Positions 38,776 through 48,060 are shown, counted from the stretch's first letter. The stretch: 64,000 bases of DNA from Gibbsiella quercinecans (GCF_002291425.1 NZ_CP014136.1:1240001-1304000); one strand, 5' to 3'. Numbers and translations: made by a program. Notes: generated by a model from the sequence alone, not told the origin.

Positions 38776-39987
38776 ATGAAACATTTAACTTCTTTTCGCT
38801 TAATCAAGAGCATAGCGCTCGGCACCGTTATCGCGATGAGCGCCTCTTCCGTTGCGCAGGCTGATGACGTTAACCTTAAAACCATGATCCCGGGTGTTCC
38901 CCAGATTGACGCGGCATCGTATATCCTGATCGATTACAACTCCGGTAAAGTGCTGGCCGAATCCAACGCCGATGCCCGGCGCGATCCTGCCAGCCTGACC
39001 AAAATGATGACCAGTTATGTCATCGGCCAGGCGCTGAAGTCCGGCAAAATCGGCCAGGATGACGTCGTCTCCATCGGCCAGGATGCCTGGGCGACCGGTA
39101 ACCCCGTGTTCAAAGGCTCTTCGCTGATGTTCCTCAAACCCGGCGATCGCGTACCGGTCTCTAAACTGATCCGCGGCATCAATCTGCAATCCGGTAACGA
39201 TGCCTGCGTGGCCATGGCCGACTACGTCGCCGGCAGCCAGGATTCGTTCGTTAACCTGATGAACACCTACGTTAAACAGCTGGGCCTGCAGAACACCCAC
39301 TTCCAGACCGTGCACGGCCTGGATGCAGAAGGCCAATTCAGCTCTGCGCGCGATATGGCGCTGATCGGCCAGGCGTTGATCCGCGACGTGCCGGATGAAT
39401 ACGCCATCTATAAAGAGAAAGAGTTCACCTTCAACAATATCCGCCAGATGAACCGTAACGGCCTGCTGTGGGATACCAGCCTGAATGTGGATGGCATCAA
39501 AACCGGCCACACGGAGGCCGCGGGCTACAACCTGGTCGCCTCCGCGACCGAAGGCCAAATGCGCCTGATCTCCGCAGTATTAGGCGGGCGCACCTTCAAA
39601 GGCCGCGAAACCGAGAGCAAAAAGCTGCTGACCTGGGGCTTCCGCTTCTTCGAAACCGTCGCACCGCTGAAGGCCGGCAAAGAATTCGCCTCCGAGCCGG
39701 TATGGTTCGGCGACAGCGATCGCGTGGAGCTGGGGGTGGATAAAGATGTCTACCTGACAATCCCACGCGGCCGCATGAAAGATCTGAAAGCCAGCTATGT
39801 GCTGAACAACACCGAAATCCACGCGCCGTTGGCGAAAAACCAGGTGGTTGGCAGCATCAACTTCCAGTTGGACGGCAAGACGATTGATCAGCGCCCGCTG
39901 GTGGTGCTTAACGAAGTGAAAGAAGGCGGGTTCTTCAGCCGCATCGTGGATTACATCAAGCTGATGTTCCACCACTGGTTCGGCTAA
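38776..39987 (+). CDS. dacA: D-alanyl-D-alanine carboxypeptidase PBP5 (DacA)
   Basis: 403 residues from the ATG at 38776; the longer frame from 38701 is rejected because it would run through the promoter and spoil the signal peptide. Signal peptide about 1-30 ([17 protein letters not shown]). Catalytic SxxK in [12 protein letters not shown], SxN in [14 protein letters not shown] in [11 protein letters not shown]. The C-terminal amphipathic anchor is [18 protein letters not shown]. Periplasmic face of the inner membrane; trims pentapeptides. Followed by a terminator. Confidence 0.97.
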   Translation: MKHLTSFRLIKSIALGTVIAMSASSVAQADDVNLKTMIPGVPQIDAASYILIDYNSGKVLAESNADARRDPASLTKMMTSYVIGQALKSGKIGQDDVVSIGQDAWATGNPVFKGSSLMFLKPGDRVPVSKLIRGINLQSGNDACVAMADYVAGSQDSFVNLMNTYVKQLGLQNTHFQTVHGLDAEGQFSSARDMALIGQALIRDVPDEYAIYKEKEFTFNNIRQMNRNGLLWDTSLNVDGIKTGHTEAAGYNLVASATEGQMRLISAVLGGRTFKGRETESKKLLTWGFRFFETVAPLKAGKEFASEPVWFGDSDRVELGVDKDVYLTIPRGRMKDLKASYVLNNTEIHAPLAKNQVVGSINFQLDGKTIDQRPLVVLNEVKEGGFFSRIVDYIKLMFHHWFG

Positions 39988-40030
39988 GCCTTGAAAACGG
40001 CTGTTTTGCCCCCATCTACTGATTAACATT

Positions 40031-40060
40031 AACTCCCGCCTGGTCGGGAGTTATAATTTT
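40031..40060 (+). terminator. Intrinsic terminator of dacA
   Basis: Perfect 8-bp stem AACTCCCG / CGGGAGTT, loop CCTGGT, then ATAATTTTTAG. The tail also contains TATAAT (40052-40057), which may be the -10 box of ybeD. Confidence 0.85.
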
Positions 40061-40112
40061 TAGCATCCCCAACTGTCACCACCACCGTGGCGGCACCCTT
40101 TCTGGAGCGCAC

Positions 40113-40376
40113 ATGAAAACTAAACTGAACGAACTGCTCGAATTCCCTTGCACATTCACCTACAAGGTAATGGGCCTGGCACAACCCGAGTTGGTAGACC
40201 AGGTGGTTGAAGTGGTGCAGCGCCATGCTCCCGGGGATTACACCCCGCAGGTTAAACCGAGCAGCAAAGGCAACTACCATTCCGTTTCCATCACCATCAC
40301 CGCGACCCATATCGATCAGGTGGAAACGCTGTACGAAGAGTTGGGCAACATCGAAATTGTCCGCATGGTGCTGTAA
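40113..40376 (+). CDS. ybeD: YbeD/DUF493 small protein
   Basis: 87 residues, ACT-like fold family (DUF493) conserved between dacA and lipB. Sequence [21 protein letters not shown] is family-typical. Function unknown; a link to lipoate metabolism has been suggested only from position. GGAGCG lies 6-7 bp before the ATG. Cytoplasmic. Confidence 0.95.
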   Translation: MKTKLNELLEFPCTFTYKVMGLAQPELVDQVVEVVQRHAPGDYTPQVKPSSKGNYHSVSITITATHIDQVETLYEELGNIEIVRMVL

Positions 40377-40459
40377 AGCCCCGGCAGGTAGCCCGCCTTG
40401 GGCTGCTTGCCGCGCGCACGTAAAGATCATACTTACCCGATGCGAGACATAGCCCGACG

Positions 40460-41128
40460 ATGAGCCACTTGCAACACGATACGATCATTTTGCGCCAACT
40501 GGGGTTGCAACCGTATGAGCCGGTTTCCCAGGCGATGCACAACTTTGCCGACCGCCGCAATGCCGATACCCCCGACGAACTGTGGCTGGTGCAACACCAC
40601 CCGGTGTTCACCCAGGGGCAGGCAGGCAAAGCGGAACACCTGCTGGTGCCCGGGGATATCCCGGTTATCCAAAGCGATCGCGGCGGCCAGGTCACCTATC
40701 ACGGGCCGGGCCAACAAGTGATGTATGTGATGATCGATCTCAAGCGCAACAAGCTTGGCGTGCGCCAGTTGGTCACGCACATTGAAAACGCCATTATCAA
40801 TACGCTGGCCCATTTCGACATTGTGGCGCACGCACGGCCGGATGCGCCCGGCGTGTACGTGGGCGACAGCAAAATCTGCTCGCTGGGGTTACGCATCCGC
40901 AAAGGCGGTTCATTTCACGGCCTGGCGTTAAATGTGGCGATGGATCTCAGCCCGTTTCTGCGCATCAACCCTTGTGGCTATGCCGGCATGCAGATGACGC
41001 AGATCAGCGCGCTGGCGGCAGGCGTTGGGCTGGATGATGTTCATCCGGTGCTGGTGAAAGCATTCGCGCATCTTCTCGGCTATCAGAAAATCGAACCGCG
41101 CACGTGGCACTTGGCCGACTACCAGTAA
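40460..41128 (+). CDS. lipB: Octanoyl-ACP:protein octanoyltransferase LipB
   Basis: 222 residues. Moves octanoate from ACP to lipoyl domains, the first step of lipoate synthesis; lipA lies 0.9 kb downstream. Key parts: [34 protein letters not shown] (near residue 74), the catalytic Lys in [16 protein letters not shown] (near residue 137) and the acyl-thioester Cys in [15 protein letters not shown] (near residue 171). A terminator follows. Confidence 0.97.
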   Translation: MSHLQHDTIILRQLGLQPYEPVSQAMHNFADRRNADTPDELWLVQHHPVFTQGQAGKAEHLLVPGDIPVIQSDRGGQVTYHGPGQQVMYVMIDLKRNKLGVRQLVTHIENAIINTLAHFDIVAHARPDAPGVYVGDSKICSLGLRIRKGGSFHGLALNVAMDLSPFLRINPCGYAGMQMTQISALAAGVGLDDVHPVLVKAFAHLLGYQKIEPRTWHLADYQ

Positions 41129-41141
41129 CCCCGCAGCACGC

Positions 41142-41168
41142 AAAACAGGCGGGCCGCCTGTTTTCATC
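41142..41168. terminator. Intrinsic terminator of lipB
   Basis: AACAGGC-GGGCC-GCCTGTT flanked by AAA upstream and TTTC downstream, 13 bp after lipB. Long symmetric stem, works best on the plus strand. Confidence 0.82.
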
Positions 41169-41255
41169 CTCCACTTTTCATACCCACCCGCTTTGTATAC
41201 CATTACTCGTTATATAGTAATTAATATATCGATACCCAATGGAGAGCGTAACTGC

Positions 41256-41759
41256 ATGAATTTTTATATGTTCTATATCGGCGGCAACGCAGGCAAATCG
41301 AATATCGAAGTGCACGACGTGCAATTCGCCGCCGTTGAAAAACCCGAAGATGCCTACCCCTTGCTGCGTGAGGCCTGGTTTGGCGATAAAAATAAAATCC
41401 ATCTCGACGGTTACACCCAACTGACCTGGGCGGATGGCTATGATATTCGCTTGTCTACCGAGCCTTACCCGGGCAGCCAAAAGCTCTATTTCGTCAACGT
41501 CGGCGGCTATAGCCCAGACACACTGGCGGAACTGCATGAATTCGATCTGTTCGTTGCTGAAACCCCCGCCGTCGCCAAACAAAAAGCGCTTGCTGCATTG
41601 CTCTCAGGGGCGGCGCACCAACATAAAGATAATCTGAAAGACGTGGATGATTGTCTGCTGCTGGAAAAAGTCGGGAAGTTCTATTTACACTTGGTTGAAA
41701 ACCCAAACGGCCAGCCGGCAAAACCGCATTGGCAGGGCTACTTACCGATAGGCGAATAA
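41256..41759 (+). CDS. DUF1543-family protein
   Basis: 167 residues. Start set at ATG 41256 (MNFYMFYIGGNAGKSNIEVHD), with GGAGAG 9 bp upstream; the longer frame from 41193 lacks a ribosome site. Two similar parts: residues about 1-75 (EVHDVQFAAVEKPEDAYPLL, HLDGYTQLTWADGYDI) and about 75-130 (KLYFVNVGGYSPDTLAELHE, VAETPAVAKQKALAAL), matching the duplicated DUF1543 fold. No known function. No signal peptide. Inserted between lipB and lipA, which are closer together in E. coli. A 9-bp GC hairpin (41770-41795) follows. Confidence 0.82.
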   Translation: MNFYMFYIGGNAGKSNIEVHDVQFAAVEKPEDAYPLLREAWFGDKNKIHLDGYTQLTWADGYDIRLSTEPYPGSQKLYFVNVGGYSPDTLAELHEFDLFVAETPAVAKQKALAALLSGAAHQHKDNLKDVDDCLLLEKVGKFYLHLVENPNGQPAKPHWQGYLPIGE

Positions 41760-42018
41760 CATTTACCGCTGCGCCGCCGGCATCAAGGCGGCGCAATGCC
41801 CAACCGGCACGGGTGACAGGCGTCACGGCAGAAAACCGGACGTAAAGGCGCACAAAACAGCAGGATGAATGGCCCGAGATCGTGATACAAGAGGGGCTGA
41901 ATGGATCACAGTAAAAGTGGTATAGTATCACCAGAATTTTACTATTTTTTTACTGCTGCTTTTATTTTACTGATTTTGATAGATAAAAGCCGTTTTTGTA
42001 ACTGGAACCTGCACGACT
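41760..42018 (+). promoter_or_regulatory. lipA upstream region
   Basis: Begins with the stem TGCGCCGCC / GGCGGCGCA (41770-41778, 41787-41795), a possible 3' end for the DUF1543 gene, without a T-run. An extended -10 TGGTATAGT at 41918-41926 would start lipA transcription with a leader of about 85 nt rich in T. Confidence 0.5.
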
Positions 42019-42984
42019 ATGAGTAAACCAATTCAGATGGAACGCGGCGTTAAATACCGCGATGCCGATAAAATGGCGCTGATCCCGATAAAAACGGTGG
42101 TCACTGAACGGCAGGAGCTGTTACGTAAACCCGAATGGATGAAAATTAAACTCCCGGCCGATTCGTCGCGTATCCAGGGTATCAAAGCAGCCATGCGCAA
42201 AAATGGCCTGCATTCGGTCTGCGAAGAAGCCTCCTGCCCTAACCTGTCTGAATGCTTCAACCACGGCACGGCAACCTTCATGATCCTGGGCGCCATCTGC
42301 ACCCGCCGCTGCCCATTCTGCGACGTGGCGCACGGGCGCCCGGTCGCCCCGGATAACAACGAGCCGGAAAAACTGGCGCAAACCATCGCCGATATGGCCC
42401 TGCGCTACGTGGTGATCACCTCCGTTGACCGCGACGACCTGCGCGACGGCGGTGCCCAACACTTTGCCGACTGTATCACCGCAATCCGCGCCAAAAGCCC
42501 GAACATCAAGATCGAAACCCTGGTGCCAGACTTCCGTGGCCGTATGGACCGCGCGCTGGATATCCTGAACGCCAGCCCGCCGGACGTATTCAACCACAAC
42601 CTGGAAAACGTGCCGCGCGTCTACCGCCAGGTGCGCCCAGGCGCAAACTATGAATGGTCACTGAGCCTGCTGGAACGGTTCAAAGCACTGCATCCGGAAA
42701 TCCCAACCAAATCCGGCCTGATGGTTGGCCTGGGTGAGACCAATAAAGAAATCGTTGAAGTAATGCGTGACCTGCGCCGCCACGGCGTCACCATGCTGAC
42801 GCTGGGCCAATACCTGCAGCCAAGCCGCCACCACCTGCCGGTGCAGCGCTACGTCAGCCCAGCCGAGTTCGACGAGATGAAAGAAGAAGCGCTGGCGATG
42901 GGGTTCACCCATGCAGCATGCGGCCCGTTTGTTCGTTCCTCTTACCATGCGGATCTGCAGGCAAAAGGGATCGAAGTGAAATAA
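42019..42984 (+). CDS. lipA: Lipoyl synthase LipA
   Basis: 321 residues, radical-SAM enzyme inserting two sulfurs into protein-bound octanoate. Auxiliary cluster CxxxxxxxxxxC type in [18 protein letters not shown] (near residues 68-79), and the SAM cluster CTRRCPFC (near residues 94-101). The C-terminal sacrificial-cluster serine is in [12 protein letters not shown]-terminus [20 protein letters not shown] is as in enterics. Followed by a bidirectional terminator shared with tatE. Confidence 0.98.
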   Translation: MSKPIQMERGVKYRDADKMALIPIKTVVTERQELLRKPEWMKIKLPADSSRIQGIKAAMRKNGLHSVCEEASCPNLSECFNHGTATFMILGAICTRRCPFCDVAHGRPVAPDNNEPEKLAQTIADMALRYVVITSVDRDDLRDGGAQHFADCITAIRAKSPNIKIETLVPDFRGRMDRALDILNASPPDVFNHNLENVPRVYRQVRPGANYEWSLSLLERFKALHPEIPTKSGLMVGLGETNKEIVEVMRDLRRHGVTMLTLGQYLQPSRHHLPVQRYVSPAEFDEMKEEALAMGFTHAACGPFVRSSYHADLQAKGIEVK

Positions 42985-43026
42985 ACAAACGTAATGTTTT
43001 GTTACGTTTCACGCAGCAAAAACACA

Positions 43027-43059
43027 AAAACGGATGCCCAGATGGGCCATCCGTTTTTT
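43027..43059. terminator. Bidirectional terminator between lipA and tatE
   Basis: Stem AAAACGGATG-CCC / GGG-CATCCGTTTT with a one-base bulge, A-run before and T-run after, between two convergent genes. Confidence 0.88.
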
Positions 43060-43085
43060 ATTGCCGGGAGGAAATGGCGAACGCG

Positions 43086-43292
43086 TTAGATATCTTTCTT
43101 CTCAACGCCGGGCTGTGCTGACGTATTCTCAGCGCTATTTTGTGCCGTTGTCGAATCATCGCCGACCGCTTTTTTAAAGCCTTTCAGCGCCGCGCCCAGA
43201 TCCGCACCCAGGGTGCGCAGTTTGCTGGTGCCGAACAGCAACACCACCAACACCGCAATAACCAGAAGTTTGGTAATACTGATACCTTCCAT
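43086..43292 (-). CDS. tatE: Sec-independent translocase subunit TatE
   Basis: 68 residues from the ATG at 43292 ([21 protein letters not shown], like E. coli [21 protein letters not shown]); a GTG two codons earlier is less likely. N-terminal membrane helix, hinge [14 protein letters not shown], amphipathic helix to about residue 42 ([13 protein letters not shown]), variable tail. TatA paralogue, minor partner of TatBC. Several Tat substrates are in this window (56094-57635, 59038-59949). Confidence 0.94.
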   Translation of the reverse strand: MEGISITKLLVIAVLVVLLFGTSKLRTLGADLGAALKGFKKAVGDDSTTAQNSAENTSAQPGVEKKDI

Positions 43293-43540
43293 ACTCACCT
43301 TCTTTTATTCATTATAGCTGCCTGCGGCAGCGAGAAAACAAACCTTGCCTGCTGTTATTTAGCGGCTTTCAGCCGGGTAAAACAACAGCAACATGTAACA
43401 GAGTGAGATCGTATGCGCCTGGCGGAACCGGTAAAACGTGGGGCCAATGCCGGCCGCCCACCTCTTTTGCAGCTGCCTCTACAAAAACGGCCGCGCCCAG
43501 TGTAAAATCGCTGCGCCAGGGTGGAAAACCGCGCTGGCGA

Positions 43541-43592
43541 ACGGAGATGGCATTCCTCCATAACCGCCTTAACCGGCTGATGATGTCTACGT
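43541..43592 (+). promoter_or_regulatory. Fluoride riboswitch (crcB motif)
   Basis: Conserved crcB-motif parts are present in order: GGAGATGG (43543-43550), CATTCCTCC, ATAACCGCC, then CGGCTGATGATGTCTAC ending about 43590. This matches the consensus GGxGATGGxxTTCCxCCxxxAACxGCCxxxxGGCTGATGAxxxCTAC. It lies 84 bp upstream of the crcB ATG in the same direction. Just after it ACCTCT-CAG-AGAGGT (43594-43608) can form a hairpin, a possible expression platform; there is no T-run, so control may be translational or involve Rho. Confidence 0.93.
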
Positions 43593-43675
43593 AACCTCTC
43601 AGAGAGGTGCGTAGCGTCGCGCCCGGGCCTTTCTGAGTGACTTTCCCCTATCTGTTATGAAAGGTTGTTTTGATC

Positions 43676-44059
43676 ATGTTTAACGCTTTTTTGGCTGTAT
43701 TTATTGGTGGTGGTTTAGGCAGCGCACTGCGCTGGGCAATGAACGTGAAGTTGAACCCGCTCCATGCCCACATCCCACTGGGCACATTGGCCGTGAACCT
43801 GGTCGGCTGTTTTATTATCGGCCTGGCGATGGCGTTGTTTATGCGCATGAACACGGCCGATCCCACGCTGAAGCTGTTAATCACGACGGGGTTTTGCGGC
43901 GGTTTGACCACCTTTTCCGCCTTTTCCTTTGAAGTCGTTTATCTGCTGCAGGACGGCCGTTTTGCCTGGGCGCTGGCCAACGTTGCGCTCAACCTGCTCG
44001 GCTCACTGGCCATGACGTTGCTGGCATTCCTGCTGATAAGTTGGATCGGCGGGCGCTAA
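43676..44059 (+). CDS. crcB: Fluoride ion channel CrcB/Fluc
   Basis: 127 residues, four membrane helices, dual-topology homodimeric F- channel that lowers cytoplasmic fluoride. The start at ATG 43676 gives [20 protein letters not shown], as in E. coli length; the TTG at 43670 is not needed. Family features: NLVGCFIIG (pore Asn), the Na+-site region [17 protein letters not shown] near residue 75 (Phe-box residues), and the last helix [15 protein letters not shown]. Controlled by the upstream fluoride riboswitch. Confidence 0.97.
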   Translation: MFNAFLAVFIGGGLGSALRWAMNVKLNPLHAHIPLGTLAVNLVGCFIIGLAMALFMRMNTADPTLKLLITTGFCGGLTTFSAFSFEVVYLLQDGRFAWALANVALNLLGSLAMTLLAFLLISWIGGR

Positions 44060-44118
44060 CCCGCTTTCCAACGGGTGCACTACAATTTAGCCATCATCAC
44101 TACTTAGGTAACCATCAC

Positions 44119-45312
44119 ATGGTCAAACAAACCGTCCGGCAACGCCTGCTGTATGCCGTTATTTTAGGCTTATTGGCCGCACTTGGCCCACTGTGCACCG
44201 ATCTTTACCTTCCTGCCATGCCGGAAATCGCCAGCGAACTGCAGACATCCACCGCCGCCGCCCAGTTGAGCCTGACCGCCGGGCTGCTGGGGCTTGGGGC
44301 GGGGCAGTTAATCTTCGGGCCATACAGCGACAAACTCGGCCGTATGCGCCCCCTGCTGATTTCCCTGCTGCTGTTACTGGCCACCTCGTTGTGGTGCGCG
44401 CTGGCTCCCAGTATTGAACAGTTGCTGATTGCCAGATTGCTGCAGGGGGTGGCCGGCGCCGGCGGTGCGGTCATCTCACGCGCCGTCGCACGCGATCTGT
44501 ACACCGGCCATGAATTGACGCGCTTTTTTGCCCTGTTGATGCTGATCAACGGCCTGGCGCCGATTATCGCCCCGGTGATGGGCGGCGTTATGCTGCAGTT
44601 TCTCGACTGGCGCGGCATCTTCTCCTCGCTGGCGATCATTGCCCTGGCGCTGTTTACCCTAACCGCCTTCAAGCTGCAAGAAACCCTGCCCACGGAACGG
44701 CGCAGCCAGGGGGGCATTATGGCGATGCTGCTCTCCCTCGGCGGGCTTGCCAAACAGCGCCAGTTTATGGGCCTGTGCCTGACACAGGGTTTTACCCTGG
44801 CGGGGATGTTCGCTTACATCGGCGCCTCGCCGTTTGTACTACAGCAAATCTATGGCCTTAGCCCACAGGCATTTAGCCTGTGTTTTGCGGTTAACGGCAT
44901 CGGCCTGATTATCGCCTCCCAACTGACGGCGCGCATCAGCGCCCTGTGGGGGGAATGGCGCGTGCTGAAGGGCGGCCTGGCGTTAGCGGCCGTGGCATCG
45001 TTACTGTTGCTGCTGGCAAGCCTCCTGCATACCTCGCTGACGCTGCTGCTGGTAACGCTGTTCTTCTCCGTGGCGGCCATTGGCGTGGTCGGCCCCACGG
45101 CATCATCACTGGCGATGCAGTCCCAAAGCGAAAACGCAGGCAGCGCTTCAGCGCTGATCGGGGTGTGCATGTTCGCCCTTGGCGCCTGCAGCGTGCCGCT
45201 AACCGGGCTAGGCGGCACCTCTAGCATTTCGATGGCGCTCACTATCGTCGGCTGCTATTTTATTGCGATATTACTGTTTGTCTTCATGGCGCGCCGCCGC
45301 ACGCAGCCGTGA
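44119..45312 (+). CDS. Bcr/CflA-type drug efflux MFS transporter
   Basis: 397 residues from the ATG at 44119 (AGGTA 8 bp upstream); the longer frame overlapping crcB is rejected. Twelve hydrophobic helices. DHA1 antiporter features: CTDLYLPAMPEIASEL near residue 27 (motif D1), FGPYSDKLGRMRPLL (motif A) near residue 66, RLLQGVAGAGGAVISRAVARDL (motif B) near residue 105 and NGLAPIIAPVMGG (motif C) near residue 144. Substrate unknown: relatives export bicyclomycin, sulfonamides or chloramphenicol. 59 bp after crcB without a terminator between, so it may be co-transcribed from the fluoride riboswitch promoter. Confidence 0.9.
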   Translation: MVKQTVRQRLLYAVILGLLAALGPLCTDLYLPAMPEIASELQTSTAAAQLSLTAGLLGLGAGQLIFGPYSDKLGRMRPLLISLLLLLATSLWCALAPSIEQLLIARLLQGVAGAGGAVISRAVARDLYTGHELTRFFALLMLINGLAPIIAPVMGGVMLQFLDWRGIFSSLAIIALALFTLTAFKLQETLPTERRSQGGIMAMLLSLGGLAKQRQFMGLCLTQGFTLAGMFAYIGASPFVLQQIYGLSPQAFSLCFAVNGIGLIIASQLTARISALWGEWRVLKGGLALAAVASLLLLLASLLHTSLTLLLVTLFFSVAAIGVVGPTASSLAMQSQSENAGSASALIGVCMFALGACSVPLTGLGGTSSISMALTIVGCYFIAILLFVFMARRRTQP

Positions 45313-45326
45313 TCGCCAGGCGATAA

Positions 45327-45352
45327 AAAACCCGCGCAAAGGCGCGGGTTTT
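45327..45352. terminator. Bidirectional terminator between the MFS gene and cspE
   Basis: Perfect stem AAAACCCGCGC / GCGCGGGTTTT, loop AAAG, in the 61-bp gap of two convergent genes. Confidence 0.93.
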
Positions 45353-45373
45353 AAGAAAATCAGCTGCGATAGC

Positions 45374-45583
45374 TTAGATAGCGGTAACGTTGGCAGCAGA
45401 CGGGCCTTTGGCGCCGTTAGTGATTTCAAACTCTACACGCTGGCCTTCGGCAAGGGTTTTGAAACCGTTGCTGACAATGGCGGAGAAATGAACGAAAACG
45501 TCTTTGCTGCCATCTTCAGGGGTGATGAAACCGAAGCCTTTGGATTCATTAAACCACTTAACGCTACCTTTAATCTTGGACAT
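45374..45583 (-). CDS. cspE: Cold-shock-like protein CspE
   Basis: 69 residues from ATG 45583, AAAGGTAA upstream. RNA-binding motifs KGFGFITP (RNP1, near residue 15) and VFVHFSAI (RNP2, near residue 29). One or two residues differ from E. coli CspE (for example IVSNGF for IQTNGF). Nucleic-acid chaperone and transcription antiterminator. The 290-bp gap upstream contains a long, AT-rich leader as is common in csp genes. Confidence 0.95.
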   Translation of the reverse strand: MSKIKGSVKWFNESKGFGFITPEDGSKDVFVHFSAIVSNGFKTLAEGQRVEFEITNGAKGPSAANVTAI

Positions 45584-45873
45584 CAAACTTACCTTTAACG
45601 TGAATGTAAGACACAAAACGTGTGTCAAATACAGTACAGCAATTAGATCGGATTTTGTCCACTATCGGGATCACATAAAATAAATAAAAAGTGAAAAACT
45701 CGGTAGAACGCCAGGTTAGATGCCCACACTGCATACACACGGCGCCATTTGCGGAGATATTCTCTTCAAGCGCCGCAAACATTGGGCTAACAGCAGCAGC
45801 CGGGGCCCCTTTCCCTGTCATAGCGCGGCATTCCACGTTATGATTAGCACAGGATTAACGACTTTAGAGAATA
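45584..45873. other. Divergent region between cspE and the cold-shock-domain gene
   Basis: 290 bp with no gene. The half next to cspE is AT-rich and would be its leader and promoter (minus strand). I could not assign -35/-10 boxes with confidence for either direction. A GAGA ribosome-site match at about 45866-45869 precedes the plus-strand gene. Confidence 0.4.
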
Positions 45874-46356
45874 ATGATGAACGGCAAGATAACGACTTTT
45901 TTTGCAGACAAAGGCTTCGGCTTTATTCGCGATGAGAACGGGGAAAATCGTTATTTTCACGTGGTCAAAGTGCAAAACCCAGAGCTTATCAAGAAAGATG
46001 CAACGGTCACCTTTGAGCCAACCAATAACGCCAAGGGTCCATCGGCCTACGCCGTCAAAGTACAGGCGCCAAGCAAATACATCATCATCGCCAATGAACG
46101 GATTAAGATTTCCAGCATTAAATCGTTCCACACCTTTACCCAGGAAGTCCCGGTAAAAACCGAGATCGATAAGGAAAACACCGTGCTATCGGTTGGCCTG
46201 CTGATGAACCGCATCCGGCCAGAGGCCGCTCAGGATCCCGCAGCGACGCAAACTTTGCGCATGCTGTCAGTGGCCACCTTCCAGAACGCTACGCATACTT
46301 TCTCAGAGCATGAAATCGACATCGACGAAACGCTCGACATGCTTAAACAACTGTGA
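45874..46356 (+). CDS. Cold-shock-domain protein with an extra C-terminal domain
   Basis: 160 residues (159 if the second ATG at 45877 is used). Residues about 1-65 are a cold-shock domain: GKITTFFADKGFGFIRDENG contains RNP1 (KGFGFI), but RNP2 is altered to NRYFHVVKV, with FHV in place of the usual VFVHF. AKGPSA matches the last strand of Csp proteins. The remaining 90 residues (SKYIIIANERIKISSIKSFHTFT, then MNRIRPEAA, EHEIDIDETLDMLKQL) do not match a family I recognise. Divergent from cspE. Function unknown; nucleic-acid binding is likely. Confidence 0.82.
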   Translation: MMNGKITTFFADKGFGFIRDENGENRYFHVVKVQNPELIKKDATVTFEPTNNAKGPSAYAVKVQAPSKYIIIANERIKISSIKSFHTFTQEVPVKTEIDKENTVLSVGLLMNRIRPEAAQDPAATQTLRMLSVATFQNATHTFSEHEIDIDETLDMLKQL

Positions 46357-46434
46357 AATAAGGCGGGAAAATAATCGAGGCAGTTTAAAACTACCTGTGT
46401 TAGCGTGGTTCTTTACTTTACGCAGGTCGTTGTT

Positions 46435-46596
46435 ATGCCCCATTCCCGCAGCGTTAAAGGCTACACTGAACGCACCACGCCGATTGCCTGCCCCAAATGC
46501 GCCTATGTCACCAAGCAACAGTGCTCACGCCTGCAGGAAAACGTCGAGTTGATCTGCCCCAACTGCGGCGTTCGTTTTCAACCCAAGCAGGCGTAA
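46435..46596 (+). CDS. Small zinc-ribbon protein
   Basis: 53 residues from ATG 46435. Two CxxC knuckles: IACPKCAYVTKQQCSRLQEN and ELICPNCGVRFQPKQA form a complete zinc ribbon. Reads like the YnfU-type small zinc proteins of enterics, but I could not confirm the family. The gene ends 3 bp before the convergent GGDEF gene ends. A longer frame from 46405 exists without a better ribosome site. Confidence 0.75.
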   Translation: MPHSRSVKGYTERTTPIACPKCAYVTKQQCSRLQENVELICPNCGVRFQPKQA

Positions 46597-46599
46597 TTC

Positions 46600-48060
46600 T
46601 TATTTAAATTTGACATAGCCAAGGCTGTTGCCATTTACCACGTTGAAAGATTCCACGTGATTGCGGCCCAGGGATTTGGCGCGATACAGCGCGATATCGG
46701 CCATGTTCATGACCTGCTCCAACGACTTCACCTCATTCATCGCCAGGCTGGCGACGCCGATGCTAATCGTCACCTTCAGTGGAACATTGCTGCCCGAATC
46801 CAAATCCGCCTGTTCGATCAGCTTGCGCAAATGCTCGGCCAGCGCAACCGCCTGCACCGCCAACGCACGCGGCATCACGATCGCAAACTCTTCGCCCCCC
46901 AGACGGCCGAACAGCTGATCGTTGTGCAATTCACGCCGCAGAATATGGGCAAAGGACGCCAATACCCGATCGCCCACCACATGGCCGTGGGTATCGTTTA
47001 TCAGTTTGAAATGGTCTATATCAATCAACAGCAGCGACAGTGCTTCTTTCGATTTGTGTTTCTGCTCCAGCAGTTCGCTGGCCTTGCTGGTCAGCGCGCT
47101 ACGCGTTAAGACGCCGGTCAGGAAATCATGATTGGCGCTGTGCTCCAGTCGCCGTAACAGCTTGCGATTCACGGCGATTGAGCTCGACAGGATCAGAGGC
47201 CCCATCACCAGCATCGCGATGCCCAACCGCGCCGACATCAGCGTATCGATGAACTCATTGTGGGCGTTTGGCGCGCCATACAGCAGCAGATTGGCAGAAA
47301 TACTGACGATTTCGGTAACCCCGGTCAGCAACGAGAGCAACGTCACGGTAAAGAGTTGATAGCGCACCGCACACCACAGCAGCGCAGGGATCGGGAAAGC
47401 AATCGCCCCCGGCCCGCCAATATACACGCTGAAAAGCAGAGACAGCAGCAACACCAGCAGCGGCACACTATTTCGCAGTTGCCAGTTGAAACGCATGTTC
47501 AGCAATTGCTTCATGCGCGGCGCAGCCAAAAATACCGGCAAGATCAGCAGATTGGTGGAGAACTGTTCGCTAAACCATGCCGCCCAGGCCACCACAAACG
47601 GGTTATTGTATAGGTTGTCATGGCGCACCACCGACATCGTCGACGCAACGGCAGCGCCAAGCAGGCTGGCGGTAAACAGGTAAAGAATCGCCTGCGGCTG
47701 CCCCATCCGCCGTTGTGATTGCGGCAGTATCAACATAACGCTGTAGCCGATGCCGATCATCGCCATGTTACAGGCATTAAGCCACAGCGCCATCGACCAG
47801 TGTTCACCGGTCACCAGATCGGAGACGATCATCCCCAGATAAATCACCACCCAGCCGGGCCGTGTGGCATAAGCAGGCTTGCGCAGCAGCAGCCCGAGCA
47901 AAATGGCATTCACCGGCCAAAACAGCGACAGTGAATCAATTGGCCGAGTAAAAACGCCCACCAGCGACAATAAAAAAGCCAGTAGAAAAAGATTAATCAA
48001 TTGGACCGTCAAAGGCAGCCCATGTTTAGTATTTATTCTGGCATCCATAACCTTGTCCAT
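46600..48060 (-). CDS. MASE1-GGDEF diguanylate cyclase
   Basis: About 486 residues from ATG 48060 (a second ATG four codons later is possible; the frame stays open to 48150). The N-terminal half holds eight or more membrane helices of MASE1 type (LFWPVNAILLGLLLRKP, VIYLGMIVSDLVTG, AIAFPIPALLWCAVRY). The C-terminal GGDEF domain begins DFLTGVLTRSAL, has DIDHFKLINDTHGHVVGDRVL and the active loop RLGGEEFAIVMPRA (GGEEF, catalytically intact). No clear RxxD inhibitory site is in place five residues before GGEEF. It should make cyclic di-GMP in response to an unknown signal. Single gene. Confidence 0.9.
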   Translation of the reverse strand: MDKVMDARINTKHGLPLTVQLINLFLLAFLLSLVGVFTRPIDSLSLFWPVNAILLGLLLRKPAYATRPGWVVIYLGMIVSDLVTGEHWSMALWLNACNMAMIGIGYSVMLILPQSQRRMGQPQAILYLFTASLLGAAVASTMSVVRHDNLYNNPFVVAWAAWFSEQFSTNLLILPVFLAAPRMKQLLNMRFNWQLRNSVPLLVLLLSLLFSVYIGGPGAIAFPIPALLWCAVRYQLFTVTLLSLLTGVTEIVSISANLLLYGAPNAHNEFIDTLMSARLGIAMLVMGPLILSSSIAVNRKLLRRLEHSANHDFLTGVLTRSALTSKASELLEQKHKSKEALSLLLIDIDHFKLINDTHGHVVGDRVLASFAHILRRELHNDQLFGRLGGEEFAIVMPRALAVQAVALAEHLRKLIEQADLDSGSNVPLKVTISIGVASLAMNEVKSLEQVMNMADIALYRAKSLGRNHVESFNVVNGNSLGYVKFK

